26,000 nucleotides of DNA from Chrysomallon squamiferum (Eukaryota > Mollusca > Gastropoda > Neomphalida > Peltospiridae), in assembly GCA_012295275.1 (NCBI GenBank), contig CM022676.1, forward strand, positions 6,362,219 to 6,388,218, written 5' to 3'. This document shows, piece after piece, positions 1 through 26,000 of the stretch. The notes under the pieces were generated by a model, which was not told the DNA's origin, searched no databases, and saw only the letters and a program-made list of their open reading frames with translations. Position 1 is the stretch's first letter. Every line of letters starts with the position of its first letter. Both the position numbers and the translations under genes were made by a program.

Positions 1-465
1 CACACACGACTTAAATTCATGACTATTTTCATAAACCAACAAAACACTCATATAGTTCATGCTTTTACACCACCATATCCACACATACATCTTAGAACAC
101 AGACAATATTATACTCATACACATGAACACACAAATAAAATATGTTGTTCTTCATATCTCATTTGCAATATATATCACACTGAATACCGAACTGGAATCA
201 GTGAAAGGTAAATGATAAAAAATTTAAAAAAAAAAGAAATTTTTTAAATAGTTCTGGATAACCAAAAAAAAAGAAATAAAAAATGGAAAAAGAAAAAGAA
301 AGAAAGAATTAACATAATTTTTAAGAATTTCTGGGTATATGATAAAAATGGAAAAGAAAAACAAATACAGTTTTTCAGATAGTTCTGGGTAAGTGTTGTT
401 GCGTGAATGATAAAGTAAATTAGATGCGAAGGTAAGCTACCTGTATTCTTAATTAATATTCTCAC
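1..465 (-). other. Intron 13 (partial), A/T-rich with short tandem repeat
   Basis: The intron following exon 13 continues beyond the left edge. It is A-rich on the plus strand. Within 188-425 a decayed unit of about 55-76 bp recurs, anchored by agttctggat (250), atttctgggt (326) and agttctgggt (381), each preceded by a T run. No coding exon is seen in it. Confidence 0.6.
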
Positions 466-17008
<16,543 letters not shown>

Positions 17009-17014
<6 letters not shown>

Positions 17015-17023
17015 TTTAAACTA
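17009..17023 (-). promoter_or_regulatory. Translation start context with upstream in-frame stop
   Basis: Read on the minus strand the context is TAG TTT AAA ATG GTG. A at -3 and G at +4 fit the animal initiation consensus. The in-frame TAG at -9 closes the frame upstream. The same TAG could also be read as a splice acceptor (ATAG/TTTAAAATGG), but the preceding bases are not pyrimidine-rich, so an unspliced 5' UTR is preferred. No TATA box or CpG-rich promoter can be located. Confidence 0.5.
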
Positions 17024-17055
17024 TACGCTTTACATCATTACAAAGGTATTGCAAA

Positions 17056-17430
17056 AAATCACCACAGACTTAGTCATTTCGCCTCAGGTAAAAATCCATC
17101 CCAATCTTTCTAGGTACTTGAATGTGAGGATCGTTTTTCTTTTTTAACCAGATCATGAGCTATTTGTTAGCATTACACCAAAACAGAAACATAAAAAAAA
17201 AAAAAGTCACCACAGACTTAGTCATTCCCCCCTCAGGAAAAAATCCATCCCAATCTTTCTAGGTTACTTGAATATGGGGATCATTTTTCTGTCTTTTTTT
17301 ATTTTAACCAGATCAAGAAATATTTGTTTGCATTACACATATAAAAAAGTCACCACAGACTTAGTCGTTTTTCTTCTAGACAAAAATCCATCCAGCCTAT
17401 TCAGTTACCAGAACATTCAGGTGTGGTTTA
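17056..17430. repeat. Tandem repeat just upstream of the start exon, 143-148 bp unit
   Basis: tcaccacagacttagtc recurs at 17059, 17207 and 17350. Copies 1 and 2 share aaaatccatcccaatctttc, ctaggta/gttacttgaat, ttttaaccagatca and catta-cac. Copy 3 is partial and diverged (ends about 17430). The array starts only about 40 bp above the start codon and probably overlaps the 5' UTR or the first intron. Confidence 0.9.
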
Positions 17431-20084
17431 ACAAGAAGATCTTCAACAGAAAACCGTTTTACAAAATATCAGCCTGGTTCACACTGATTTACGATCAAAC
17501 GGAAAGGTTCAGAATAAAAATTCCTCTCTCAGACATTAATGGACACTAAAAGTATGGATAACAAGAAGACAGTACATAGACTAGAGAAAAATAACACTAG
17601 GAACAGTCATCATGTGTATTATATAGAAAACAAAAATCCAGGTGAGAAACAGAGTGTGGAAAACAGAGTCATATAATACAGACTATTTTAAAGTCCACAC
17701 AAATGAAACTGGTTGAAAAAATAATCCCTTCTGTGAATTTCTGTCATAGGTTAGAGTCTTTACAAGATTTTGATCATTTTATCATCGAGACAAATTGAAC
17801 AAGTTCATGAACAAGTTAGTATTTTAAACTGTATTATATGGTACAGAAGAACAGCATTGATAACATATTCCATCCTGATATATGGTGAGGCAGGGACTTG
17901 AATGCTGGTATATTCCATCAAAAAAGAAATTACTGTTACAGTCTATCCAGAACATTCTGAACAAATCCTCGGTTTATCCACCAAACAAAGCCAGACTCCA
18001 TCACAGAACTATAACAGTGACACAATGAAACAGAGTAATTTAATGAAGAATAATAAAACTTAATGAAAACTAATAAAATGCAATAAAACAATAGCTAATA
18101 ATAAAATAAAAAATTTAAGAAATAATAAAATAATGACAAACTCACAACAACAATAATAAAAAAAAGAAAAAAAACAATAAAATAGTGAAATAAAACAATA
18201 TATAATGATAAATGAACAATAACCAATATCTATAAAAATACAATAAAATAGTCAATAAATAACAGAGTTAAATTAATGGTTGATAATATTAAAGTAAAAT
18301 AAAATAAAATGAAATAAATACCAATAATAAAAAGTACATTAAAATAATGACGTACCTATATAAAATTATAAAATAATAAATAATGACATACCTAAATAAA
18401 ATAATAAATCAGAACTGACAAAAATAAAACCATAGAATAACAAAACAACAAGAAACAATAAAAATAACAACTAACTGTAATAAAACAACATAACAACTGT
18501 TACAAAACAATAAACTAATGACTTAATCTTATACAAATCGACATATTAACACAGAGAAATGACATTAAACTTTGTAATTTCAAATCATTGGCAATCCAAT
18601 AGACACAACTTCCCTGTCTTTGGTAATAAATTTGTCCAACCTAAAAATTCCTACGCAGAACAACATACACTTGATTAAATTCAGAAACCAGATATCTGAA
18701 AAAATGAAACTTCTACAGTGACGAAACCTTTTTTCTCTCTCTTTTAATTATTCACTTCTATCACTGATCTGAAATGAAGTAGACATTTAACTGTATTTTA
18801 TATATGTATTGTTTTTTCATTGTTATGATAAAATATAAAATTTTAATTACCCCTATCTTAAGTGTGTTATATAAACCCATTTATAATTCAGAATAACTGG
18901 TAATTCCAGATTCATAACTGTTAACCAAAACCACACTAATACAAACAAATTCTCTCTTGTATTTTTTAAAATCTGTATCAACATCAAATCCTGACTCTAA
19001 TTTTTACTTTTCCCTTTCTTACAACTACAATTTTAATTTACACGGATTATATAACTAAATCTAGGTATGTGAAAAAAGATTTATCAGCATACAATTGTTT
19101 TCAATTATAAACAATGCTTAATTGAATGCATATACCACATTCGTATTTTCATGGAACTGCAAGTTAAAAATAAATTCATATTCACATACCGAGTACCAGG
19201 TTTATCAAAACACCAAAATATTATATTTCTAATAAACACTATTTACTTGAATTCATACATCACTTTCCATTCTTTCTTTGTCACCACAACCCGAAACAAT
19301 AAATTCACAGGGAAAAGGTTGCTAGTTCCAGGTCTATTAACATCACATGTAATTTGTTTTCAGCAGACACAAAAAAAACCTATTCTGAATGGAATCCAGA
19401 CACTTTCTGTTTACATGTAGACATTCTGTTTATTTATCCTGGAAAGACAGTGTTTATCAGAGCTATAAAGACCACAGTCACTTTGACATAAATACAATTA
19501 GTACTGGGACAGAGTTTACATTGGGATATGCTGAGAGAGAAAAAAAAATAGTTTAAATTAAATTCCATGTTAAAAAGCAATTATTCTCTTCTGTTCAGAC
19601 AGCCAGACAGATTATATCTATGTTGTATAATGTGATAAGTGTAAATCACAAAACATTGTAAATCAGACTGCATTTGTAAGAAACTCAATCAACTGATAAC
19701 AACAATCATTTTCCTAAGGGGAAAAAAAAATAATAAAAAATAAAAATATTGTCCTGTTCAAAGACATGGTTTATGCTGAACAACAATTTAAATCAGCGAC
19801 ATAATCAATGATAAATCAAGTTAATAAAAACAAAACAAAAAAGGTCAACTTCCCACACAAACGCAATTCCTTTGTCCTTTCAAACATCAGTCACATATGA
19901 GTTTATATCTGTATATATGTTTGTATTTTATTAACAGTATTAATATAAATTAAATAAATATCCAAGCCTGCGACATCAGAATTATTTATTTTCAGTATGA
20001 AACTCTTGTCATAAACAATTTGATCAATAAACTGCACAACAACTGGGTCAATGCAAGCATGTAACAAATGGCACATTACAGATG

Positions 20085-20170
20085 AAAGACAGATCTCTTG
20101 AGACATGTTATGTCAATAGATCTATATAGAAACAGTATCTTGAAATATGTTATGTCAATAGGTCTATTAC
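20085..20170. repeat. Two-copy direct repeat, 42 bp step
   Basis: tcttgagacatgttatgtca followed by atagatctat at 20096, and tcttgaaatatgttatgtca followed by ataggtctat at 20138. Confidence 0.85.
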
Positions 20171-20479
20171 AACAATCTGAACTACAGTATAAATCCAAAA
20201 CTTTACGTTCCAGAGTTCTGAATGTTAAACGTCGAAGATATTAAAATGTTCTGTGAACTGAAAACTTACAGAAATGTTAACCTGACTAATACTTAAACTT
20301 TTCACAAACAAAATATACAATTATCTAAGATATGACATGAAGTGATGGTTCAGTAAACATCGTGCCTGTAATCAGCAAGTTATCGTAAAATATAATAAAC
20401 CAAATACTGCTTGAAGATCGTTTATTCAGTTTAGCTGATTCCTAGATATTTAAAAAAAAAAAAAAAATTTCATCTTCAG

Positions 20480-21215
20480 TCAAAAATATCTAATAATTTT
20501 TAGCTTATAAAACTTGAATCCAAGATGGTACTTTCTTTATAGCAGATGTTTAATGCATAACAACCCGAAACTTTAAAAGATTTTAACTTAACTGATAATT
20601 TTATGGCTTATAAAAACCATTATATTCTGAAATATGAATTTATCATTGTATTAACCAGAATTTTATTGTAATATATGATGATCCAAACATAAATCCAAGA
20701 AGTATTTTCCACATAATAGAATCAGAAATGCCTAACATAAAACTGAAAACACAAACAAAATTTTAATGTAACTAATAATGTTATGATTTATAAAACAATG
20801 ATACAGCAAAACGGGAAAAAAACGTTGCCCTGAAAATTTTAACAGAATTTTAACTTGAGTAATATTGTTATCTTTTATAATGCAAAACATGAATCCAAGA
20901 CTAACCAGCATACTTTCACAATACAGAATAATCCAGAATGCAAATCCACCAAGGTACTTTCCACATAACAGAATCAAGAGGTGACTGGCACAATAACCTT
21001 GCCCTGAAAACTTTCAAGAAATTCTGACTCGACTAATATTGTTATATTTTATAATGCAAAACATGAACCCAAGATTAACCAGCATACTTTCATAATGTGT
21101 TAAAATCCAGAATACAAATCCACGAAGATACTTTCCACATAGCAAACTCAGGAGATGACTCGGCACAATAACCTTGCCCTGAAAACTTTTGAGAAATTCT
21201 GACTTGACAGAGACC
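20480..21215. repeat. Tandem repeat, 174-175 bp unit with older flanking copies
   Basis: ttgccctgaaaa starts units at 20825, 20999 and 21174. The first two full units share taatattgttat, tataatgcaaaacatgaa-cc, aaga-taaccagcatacttt, ccagaat-caaatccac, tactttccacata and gcacaataacc. Older copies at about 20480-20820 keep the order (taataat-ttatg-tttataaaa, aatccaaga, ttttccacataatagaatc) with irregular spacing. Confidence 0.9.
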
Positions 21216-21539
21216 AAATTCGAAGCAGCTGAGCCAAAGTCTGGTCTGCTTTTGCACAGTGACTAGTTGGAAGCTGGCAGATAGAGAGAGAGAGGCCAGA
21301 ACAAAGAATAAATGACGAAGAATGTAAATTCTGACAAAGTACAGTCCACAGATGTTCTTCTGCTCTGCTTTTTGCTTGATGTTTTAATTTCTAAACAATT
21401 TTTACTAATAGTGCCAAGGCAAATAATAAAGTTTTTTTTAAACAGTGTAGGTAAGTGATGTTCTGAATGATATCTGTTATTAAGTAACATTTCAGTTTTA
21501 AACATATAAGTAAGTAATGTTTTAAACAATATATTTTTA

Positions 21540-21570
21540 TTTTATTTTAATAAAATAATAATAATAATAA
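21540..21570. repeat. Short (AAT)n run
   Basis: aataataataataataaat beside ttttatttta. The flanking 21430-21530 has a small gtaagtgatgtt / gtaagtaatgtt duplication. Confidence 0.7.
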
Positions 21571-21724
21571 ATTATTTTTAAAAACTGACCAGTGTTTGGC
21601 AAATAAATAAATATGTTAACCAGAGTTTTAAGCAGTATCTAGGAAAGAAAAGTTAAATTTTAAATAATAAGTAACCAAATAAATAGAGCAACATCATGGA
21701 GAAAAACAAAATTCCCTGCCAAAA

Positions 21725-21850
21725 ATAAAAAATAAAAAAAAAATAAAAAAAATAATAATAATTAAAAAATAAAGAAGACCCTCCACAAATTAATAATAAT
21801 AATAACAACAATAACAATAACAATAACAATAACAACAACAACAACCAATA
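21725..21850. repeat. (AAT)n and (AACAAT)n microsatellite
   Basis: A/T-only DNA followed by aat and caataa/caacaa units (21790-21845). It produces a spurious poly-Leu frame on the minus strand. Confidence 0.9.
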
Positions 21851-22110
21851 ATAAATGTGCTTTACACAATATGTTCCAGTGCTCAGAAATTAAGTATCTA
21901 ACAGTCTCAAACCCAAACACTGTGTAACTAGTCCTTGACAAAATAACTAAGTTAACCGATGTGTTAATTTTAATAACATTTGCTAGTCCTGGCAAATAAA
22001 TAAAGATTTCTGTAATTTCAGTTCTGAAGTGCCAACCGGTGCCAAGGAAAGTAATTAACTGATTTTTGTTTAATTTGAAAGTAGTCTTGCCTGCTTAGAT
22101 TCAGTTAAAA

Positions 22111-22113
22111 AGG

Positions 22114-22149
<36 letters not shown>
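22111..22149. repeat. Poly-A run
   Basis: 38 consecutive A's after aaaagg, followed by gaaggaaaaaaa. No retrocopied coding sequence is visible beside it. Confidence 0.95.
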
Positions 22150-22151
<2 letters not shown>

Positions 22152-22439
22152 AGGAAAAAAAACCATATTTTATGTATGTTTTTTGGTAGGAAGTTATGAA
22201 TAACATAAATTTATGTTGAAGCTGATTTAAAATACATATCAGTATATACATTCTGATGTGCAATTTAACATGTAATGACATAATCTGAGATGCTGTTTTC
22301 TGTTAATTCTTATGTTATTTTAGATCCTCCCAGCAAAAGCAGAAATTTAAAAAAAAATAAACTAGTAGCTTCTGCAAGAAAAGAAAGTTACTGTGTCATT
22401 TCTCAAACATCAACTTTCATTTGCACATCACTTCAATTT

Positions 22440-22686
22440 CTTATATTCGTAACTCAAGAACCAAGAAAAAAAAAAAAAAAGATGAAAAATGACTTTCTCA
22501 GTTTCCAAGGACTGCCATAACTTTTCTGTTTTTCTAAATAAAAGTATGTGTAGCGGAAGAAAATAAAAAATAAAATCATCTTGAGAAAAGAATTTAAACT
22601 TTCTATTACTGTTAAGTATCTCTTATCTCTTTCCTTTTTTTGTTTCCCTGTTTTTCTCTTTCTTTCTCTTTCATACATAATCTCTT

Positions 22687-22762
<76 letters not shown>

Positions 22763-23720
22763 GAGAAAATGGAGAAAAAAAAAAATTATTTTCTAAATTA
22801 GGTCTAATATATATTTTTTTAATTAAATTTTTCATATTGCTTTCCAAGCAATAAATTCCATTTATCACCATTTCAATATCCTTTGGATATTAAGAAGATG
22901 AAGAAAAGAATAATAATGCCCTAAATTTCCAAGCATGACTATAACTTTTGTTAATTTTTTTGTTTGCAATAACCAATATCCTAAATGAAAGAAATTCAAA
23001 TTAAACTTAGACATTACTGCTTCACAATAGAGAAAAAAAAAAAAAAAAAAAAAATTATTTTTTTACAATTTATTTATCACAAGATTCAACATTTCTGCTT
23101 TGTAAGTATGCAGATTTTTTTTCCTTCTTCATTTGTACACAGTTTTAAACATCCTAATCCCAAGAAAATAAACTTAAAATCAAAGTTATTCAATCATCTT
23201 AAAGCAAAGGAATAACTTTATCTGATAGTTTATTTTATTACACAATAAACTGTATTTATAGTTTTCAATCAGAAATAAAACTTTCTTATTCTTTACATTT
23301 AGTATGTTGTACCCTTAAAACCAAAAAAAAAAACCCCAAAAAACCCTTTTTAGTGTACTTTCTTAACAGAAATGATTGAACTTTCAATATTTCACTTTTA
23401 AAATCAAAATAAAGTTGATGTAACTTTGAATATCAGTTTTTCAATCAAAACTAAAACTTTTCTTTATTACAGTAAGTATGAAGAGTTCAAGAAAATAAAA
23501 AGAAATAATTTACTCCATCTTCTTCAAAGAACTGATGTAATATTCAATATCCACATTTTCAAATCAAAATTAATTTTTATTATTATTTTTTTTTTTTTTT
23601 CTTCTTTATCTGAAGTCTTAGTAGTCCAAGAAAATAAAAATACATTTTTGAGAGGGTTTTTCATATCTGTCTGAAGTATCTATATTCCAAGAAAATAAAA
23701 ATTTTCTTCATCTACTTCAT
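22440..23720. repeat. Decayed tandem array, roughly 115-175 bp steps
   Basis: The phrase caagaaaataaa with neighbouring T-rich and tcttcat blocks recurs at about 23160, 23485, 23625 and 23685. tcaat-aaaactaaaactttt-type blocks are at 23267 and 23442, with aaatcaaaattaattttta at 23559. tttccaagga...ctgccataacttt (22502) resembles tttccaagca...gactataacttt (22927). Copies are strongly diverged, so limits are approximate. Confidence 0.55.
22691..22763. repeat. Compound (CT)n (CA)n microsatellite
   Basis: About 26 CT units directly followed by about 10 CA units. Confidence 0.97.
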
Positions 23721-24330
23721 TTTATTTCATATATCTGTATTATTGAAACTTTTATCTTTTTCACAGTCTTAAATGTTATCCTTAAATGGCTTGTAGAAAA
23801 GTTTTATTATTATTTTTTTTAGATATTTGACAAACATCCTATGTTCACACAAGATATTTATGATAATAAAAGTAATATACAGCTGAAATGTGTGTTTTAA
23901 TATGAGTATGCTTTTATTATCCATTTCCTTTTAACCATTTTCTAAATATCTGTCAAATACAGCACACACCCTTTAACATATTTCATTTATACAAAGATAA
24001 AACGCATTATTTTAAAGGAAAAAATACTGTTAGAAATTATTTTATATATATGTTAAATTTCAGTTTGATTTTATAATACATATCCTCATACATACAAAAT
24101 GATGTAACCATCTCATAAAATCTGTTACAAATGCTAAATATACAGTCTTTTGACATCTTCTTTATATAAACAACAACCATGTCACACTAACATTAGTGGT
24201 TTGATAAACATCTTTTGTAAACAAATTCTGACGCAATTATGTCATTCAAAACTGTGATAAAACAATTGTATTTATCTTGCTTCATAACATTTTAAGTAGT
24301 GTTTATCAGATATAATCTTTTTTCAAACTG

Positions 24331-24354
24331 TTTTTTTTTTTTTTTTTTTTTTTT
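24331..24354. repeat. Poly-T run
   Basis: About 24 consecutive T's. Confidence 0.95.
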
Positions 24355-24480
24355 TGCTGGCACTATAATATAAATATTTTCCCAAGATAGCCTTACTGGA
24401 TAAAATGTGATTCCATGAAATTTGGAAACAATATTTCATACTTTCAAAAAATTATTATTATTATTTTAAACAACAGTTAA

Positions 24481-24540
24481 TATCTATATCTATATATCTC
24501 TATCTCTATCTATCTCTATCTTTATCTATCTATGTATTTA
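24481..24540. repeat. (TATC)n / (TCTA)n microsatellite
   Basis: Imperfect tatctatctc-type units over about 55 bp. Confidence 0.9.
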
Positions 24541-24629
24541 TATGGCTCCATATACACTTGTTACCATCTATAGAGTTAAAACTTAGAATACATTTCCAAC
24601 ATTTTATGTATTTTTTTATACATGAATAA

Positions 24630-25235
24630 ATGATTATTTTAATCAAACTCCCATCAGAAATATTCTGAAGAAGTGAAAACTATGATACCATACACTCTCT
24701 ATAACCAAACAGAAGTGATGGAGCTAAAACTAGTCTACTAGTATACCTTCAACCACATATGTACTTTTCTTTGAAACAGATTCATTTAAATAGACTCCAG
24801 TATGAAAAATATTCAAACTGAAATGAAATTGAACTATTTCACCAAAAGCTCTGTATAACCAAACACAAACAACAGAGGTGATACAAGTCTACTTGTGTAT
24901 TTTTTAATCATGTTATGCTTTTCTTTATGAAAATAAAAGATTAATTTAAATAGACTCCTGTAAGAAACATATTTCAAAGAAACAGAAACTAACTATGACA
25001 CCACATACGCTGGATAACCAAACACAAACAATGGAACTGAAACAAGTGTATGTAACATGGACCTGCTTTTATTTATGCAAACAGCAGATTAATTTAAACA
25101 GACTCCTGTATGAAAAATATTCCAAAGAAAGAGAAACTAACTGTGACACCACATGCTCTGGCTAACCGAACACAAACAGTGCAGTTGAAACAACTAGTCT
25201 CTTGGTATATTGTTATCACTGTGTGCTCAAAACCT
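24630..25235. repeat. Tandem repeat, four copies of about 147-160 bp
   Basis: The anchor agactcc (or aaactcc) occurs at 24644, 24791, 24951 and 25099. Each copy continues with tatgaaaaatatt or a variant, gaaactaactatgacaccac or a variant, cataaccaaacacaaac (24701, 24854, 25013, 25161) and aacaagt-tact, then gcttttctttatg. Copies 3 and 4 are closest. Confidence 0.92.
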
Positions 25236-25309
25236 GAAAATCCTCATCTGTCAACAATATATATAGTTCACACACATTCCTCACACATCCACATTTGTAG
25301 TGGGGCAAA

Positions 25310-25800
25310 AGGAATTTCAGAAACCCTGATGAAAACACTGAAAAAGCATGTTCGTGGAAATGTAAGGCAGTCATGTTTTAAAAATAGAAAAAAAAAATAT
25401 ATACAGTGAGTTTGCATGAAAATTGTTATTTTAATAACATTGAAAAGGCATGTTCGTGTAAATCTAAGGCTAATGTAATTTACAACACATAAAAAAAAAA
25501 AAACCCACAAAAAAAGAACAAAAATGCGTGTGCATGAAAACTATATTTAAAAATACTGAAAAGGCATGTTCGTAATAATTTAAGACTAACGTATTTTAAA
25601 AATTAAAATGGAGAAAACCGAGAATGCATGTGCAGGAGAAATACATTTTAAGAACACTGATGAAAACAAAATGAAAATACATTCAAACTTAACACTAAAA
25701 CTCATGTTTTAAAATGTTTAAAAACAGAAACAGTACTACCATGAAAAATATATTTAAAAACACTGATGAACGCTTTGAAATTACATCTTAACTTAAATCT
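25310..25800. repeat. Tandem repeat, about five copies of 100-117 bp
   Basis: aaaggcatgttcgt or a variant occurs at 25342, 25444 and 25561. tgcatg-gaaaa-ta-attt-aa-aacactga recurs at about 25412, 25530, 25627 and 25738. The array follows the previous one almost directly. Confidence 0.85.
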
Positions 25801-25979
25801 ACAAATATTTTGAAAATCACAGAAATTCATAATCATACAGCTTTATCAGAATAATTTAAAGATTCACAACAAACTTCACAAACAACTGAATGAAAACACA
25901 CAACACTGTATGTCCATAGCAGTAAATATTTTCCAATAACACAGATAACAGAAAACACTTCTTTATGTAAATCCAGATC

Positions 25980-26000
25980 AAATAAATAAATAAATAAATA
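25980..26000. repeat. (AAAT)n microsatellite at right edge
   Basis: aaataaataaataaataaata runs into the right edge of the window, so its full length is unknown. Confidence 0.85.

Larger units (their letters stand above)
17024..26000. other. Upstream region: 5' UTR, upstream intron or intergenic DNA, no gene recognised
   Basis: About 9 kb upstream of the start codon. I found no exon, RNA gene or promoter-like GC-rich segment on either strand. 17430-18060 and 18540-19900 look like unique A/T-rich DNA; 18060-18520 is A-rich AATAAA-type DNA. Much of the rest is decayed tandem repeats listed separately. The strong A excess on the plus strand seen inside the introns continues, which would fit a long first intron of the same gene, but this is inference. 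Confidence 0.5.

Noticed and set aside
17268-17549. Plus-strand 93-codon frame upstream of the gene
   Set aside because: It lies partly in the tandem repeat and shows no recognisable domain, splice context or start context.
21653-21995. Minus-strand poly-Leu and Val/Ile-rich frames suggesting membrane proteins
   Set aside because: They are translations of (AAT)n and (CAATAA)n repeats.
22111-22149. Poly-A as the tail of a retrocopied gene or SINE
   Set aside because: No target-site duplication, tRNA-like promoter boxes or coding remnant could be seen beside this or the other poly-A runs.
24630-25800. CRISPR-like regularly spaced repeats
   Set aside because: Units are long (100-160 bp), diverged and directly adjacent, in a split-gene animal genome; not short identical repeats with unique spacers.

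Overview
This is an animal (metazoan) nuclear genomic window. It is very A+T-rich and crowded with microsatellites: (GA)n/(CT)n, (CA)n, (TA)n, (AAT)n, (AAAT)n and poly-A. No bacterial-type gene organisation is present. The only protein-coding gene I can support is split into short exons with GT-AG introns on the minus strand. The style of the repeats and introns would suit a lophotrochozoan such as a mollusc, but that is an impression and not a proof.

The gene is a PX-SH3-RhoGAP protein of the ARHGAP32/ARHGAP33 family (vertebrate p250GAP/RICS and TCGAP/SNX26; insect CdGAPr). I assembled 13 consecutive coding exons by hand, from the start codon at 17014 down to 466. Every junction is GT-AG and keeps the reading frame. 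Together they give 1415 coding bases: 471 complete residues plus two bases of the next codon. The order is a short Ser-rich N-terminus (exons 1-3), an atypical PX domain (exons 4-6), an SH3 domain (exons 7-9), a linker and the start of RhoGAP (exon 10), the catalytic arginine-finger segment (exon 11) and the RhoGAP core (exons 12-13). The rest of RhoGAP and the usual long C-terminal tail lie beyond the left edge.

Layout from left to right: 1-465 is an intron; 466-9051 holds nine exons, including all of SH3, the RhoGAP core and most of PX; 9519-10048 holds two exons; 13897-13990 and 16974-17014 hold the two N-terminal exons. From 17024 to 26000 there is no recognisable gene. That stretch is 5' UTR, upstream intron or intergenic DNA built largely of decayed tandem repeats with units of about 100-175 bp.

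The most interesting signal is in the introns. At four of the splice junctions (exons 3, 7, 8 and 12) the adjacent intron contains tandem copies of the exon-intron boundary itself, including the splice-site bases and about 10-20 bases of coding sequence. These make decoy acceptors or donors 70-340 bp from the real site. Similar local tandem duplication is seen across the rest of the non-coding DNA. Other points are an 85-unit (CU)n tract starting 15 bases after a donor site, a purine-rich block of about 690 bp beside exon 1, and a strong excess of A over T on the non-transcribed orientation.
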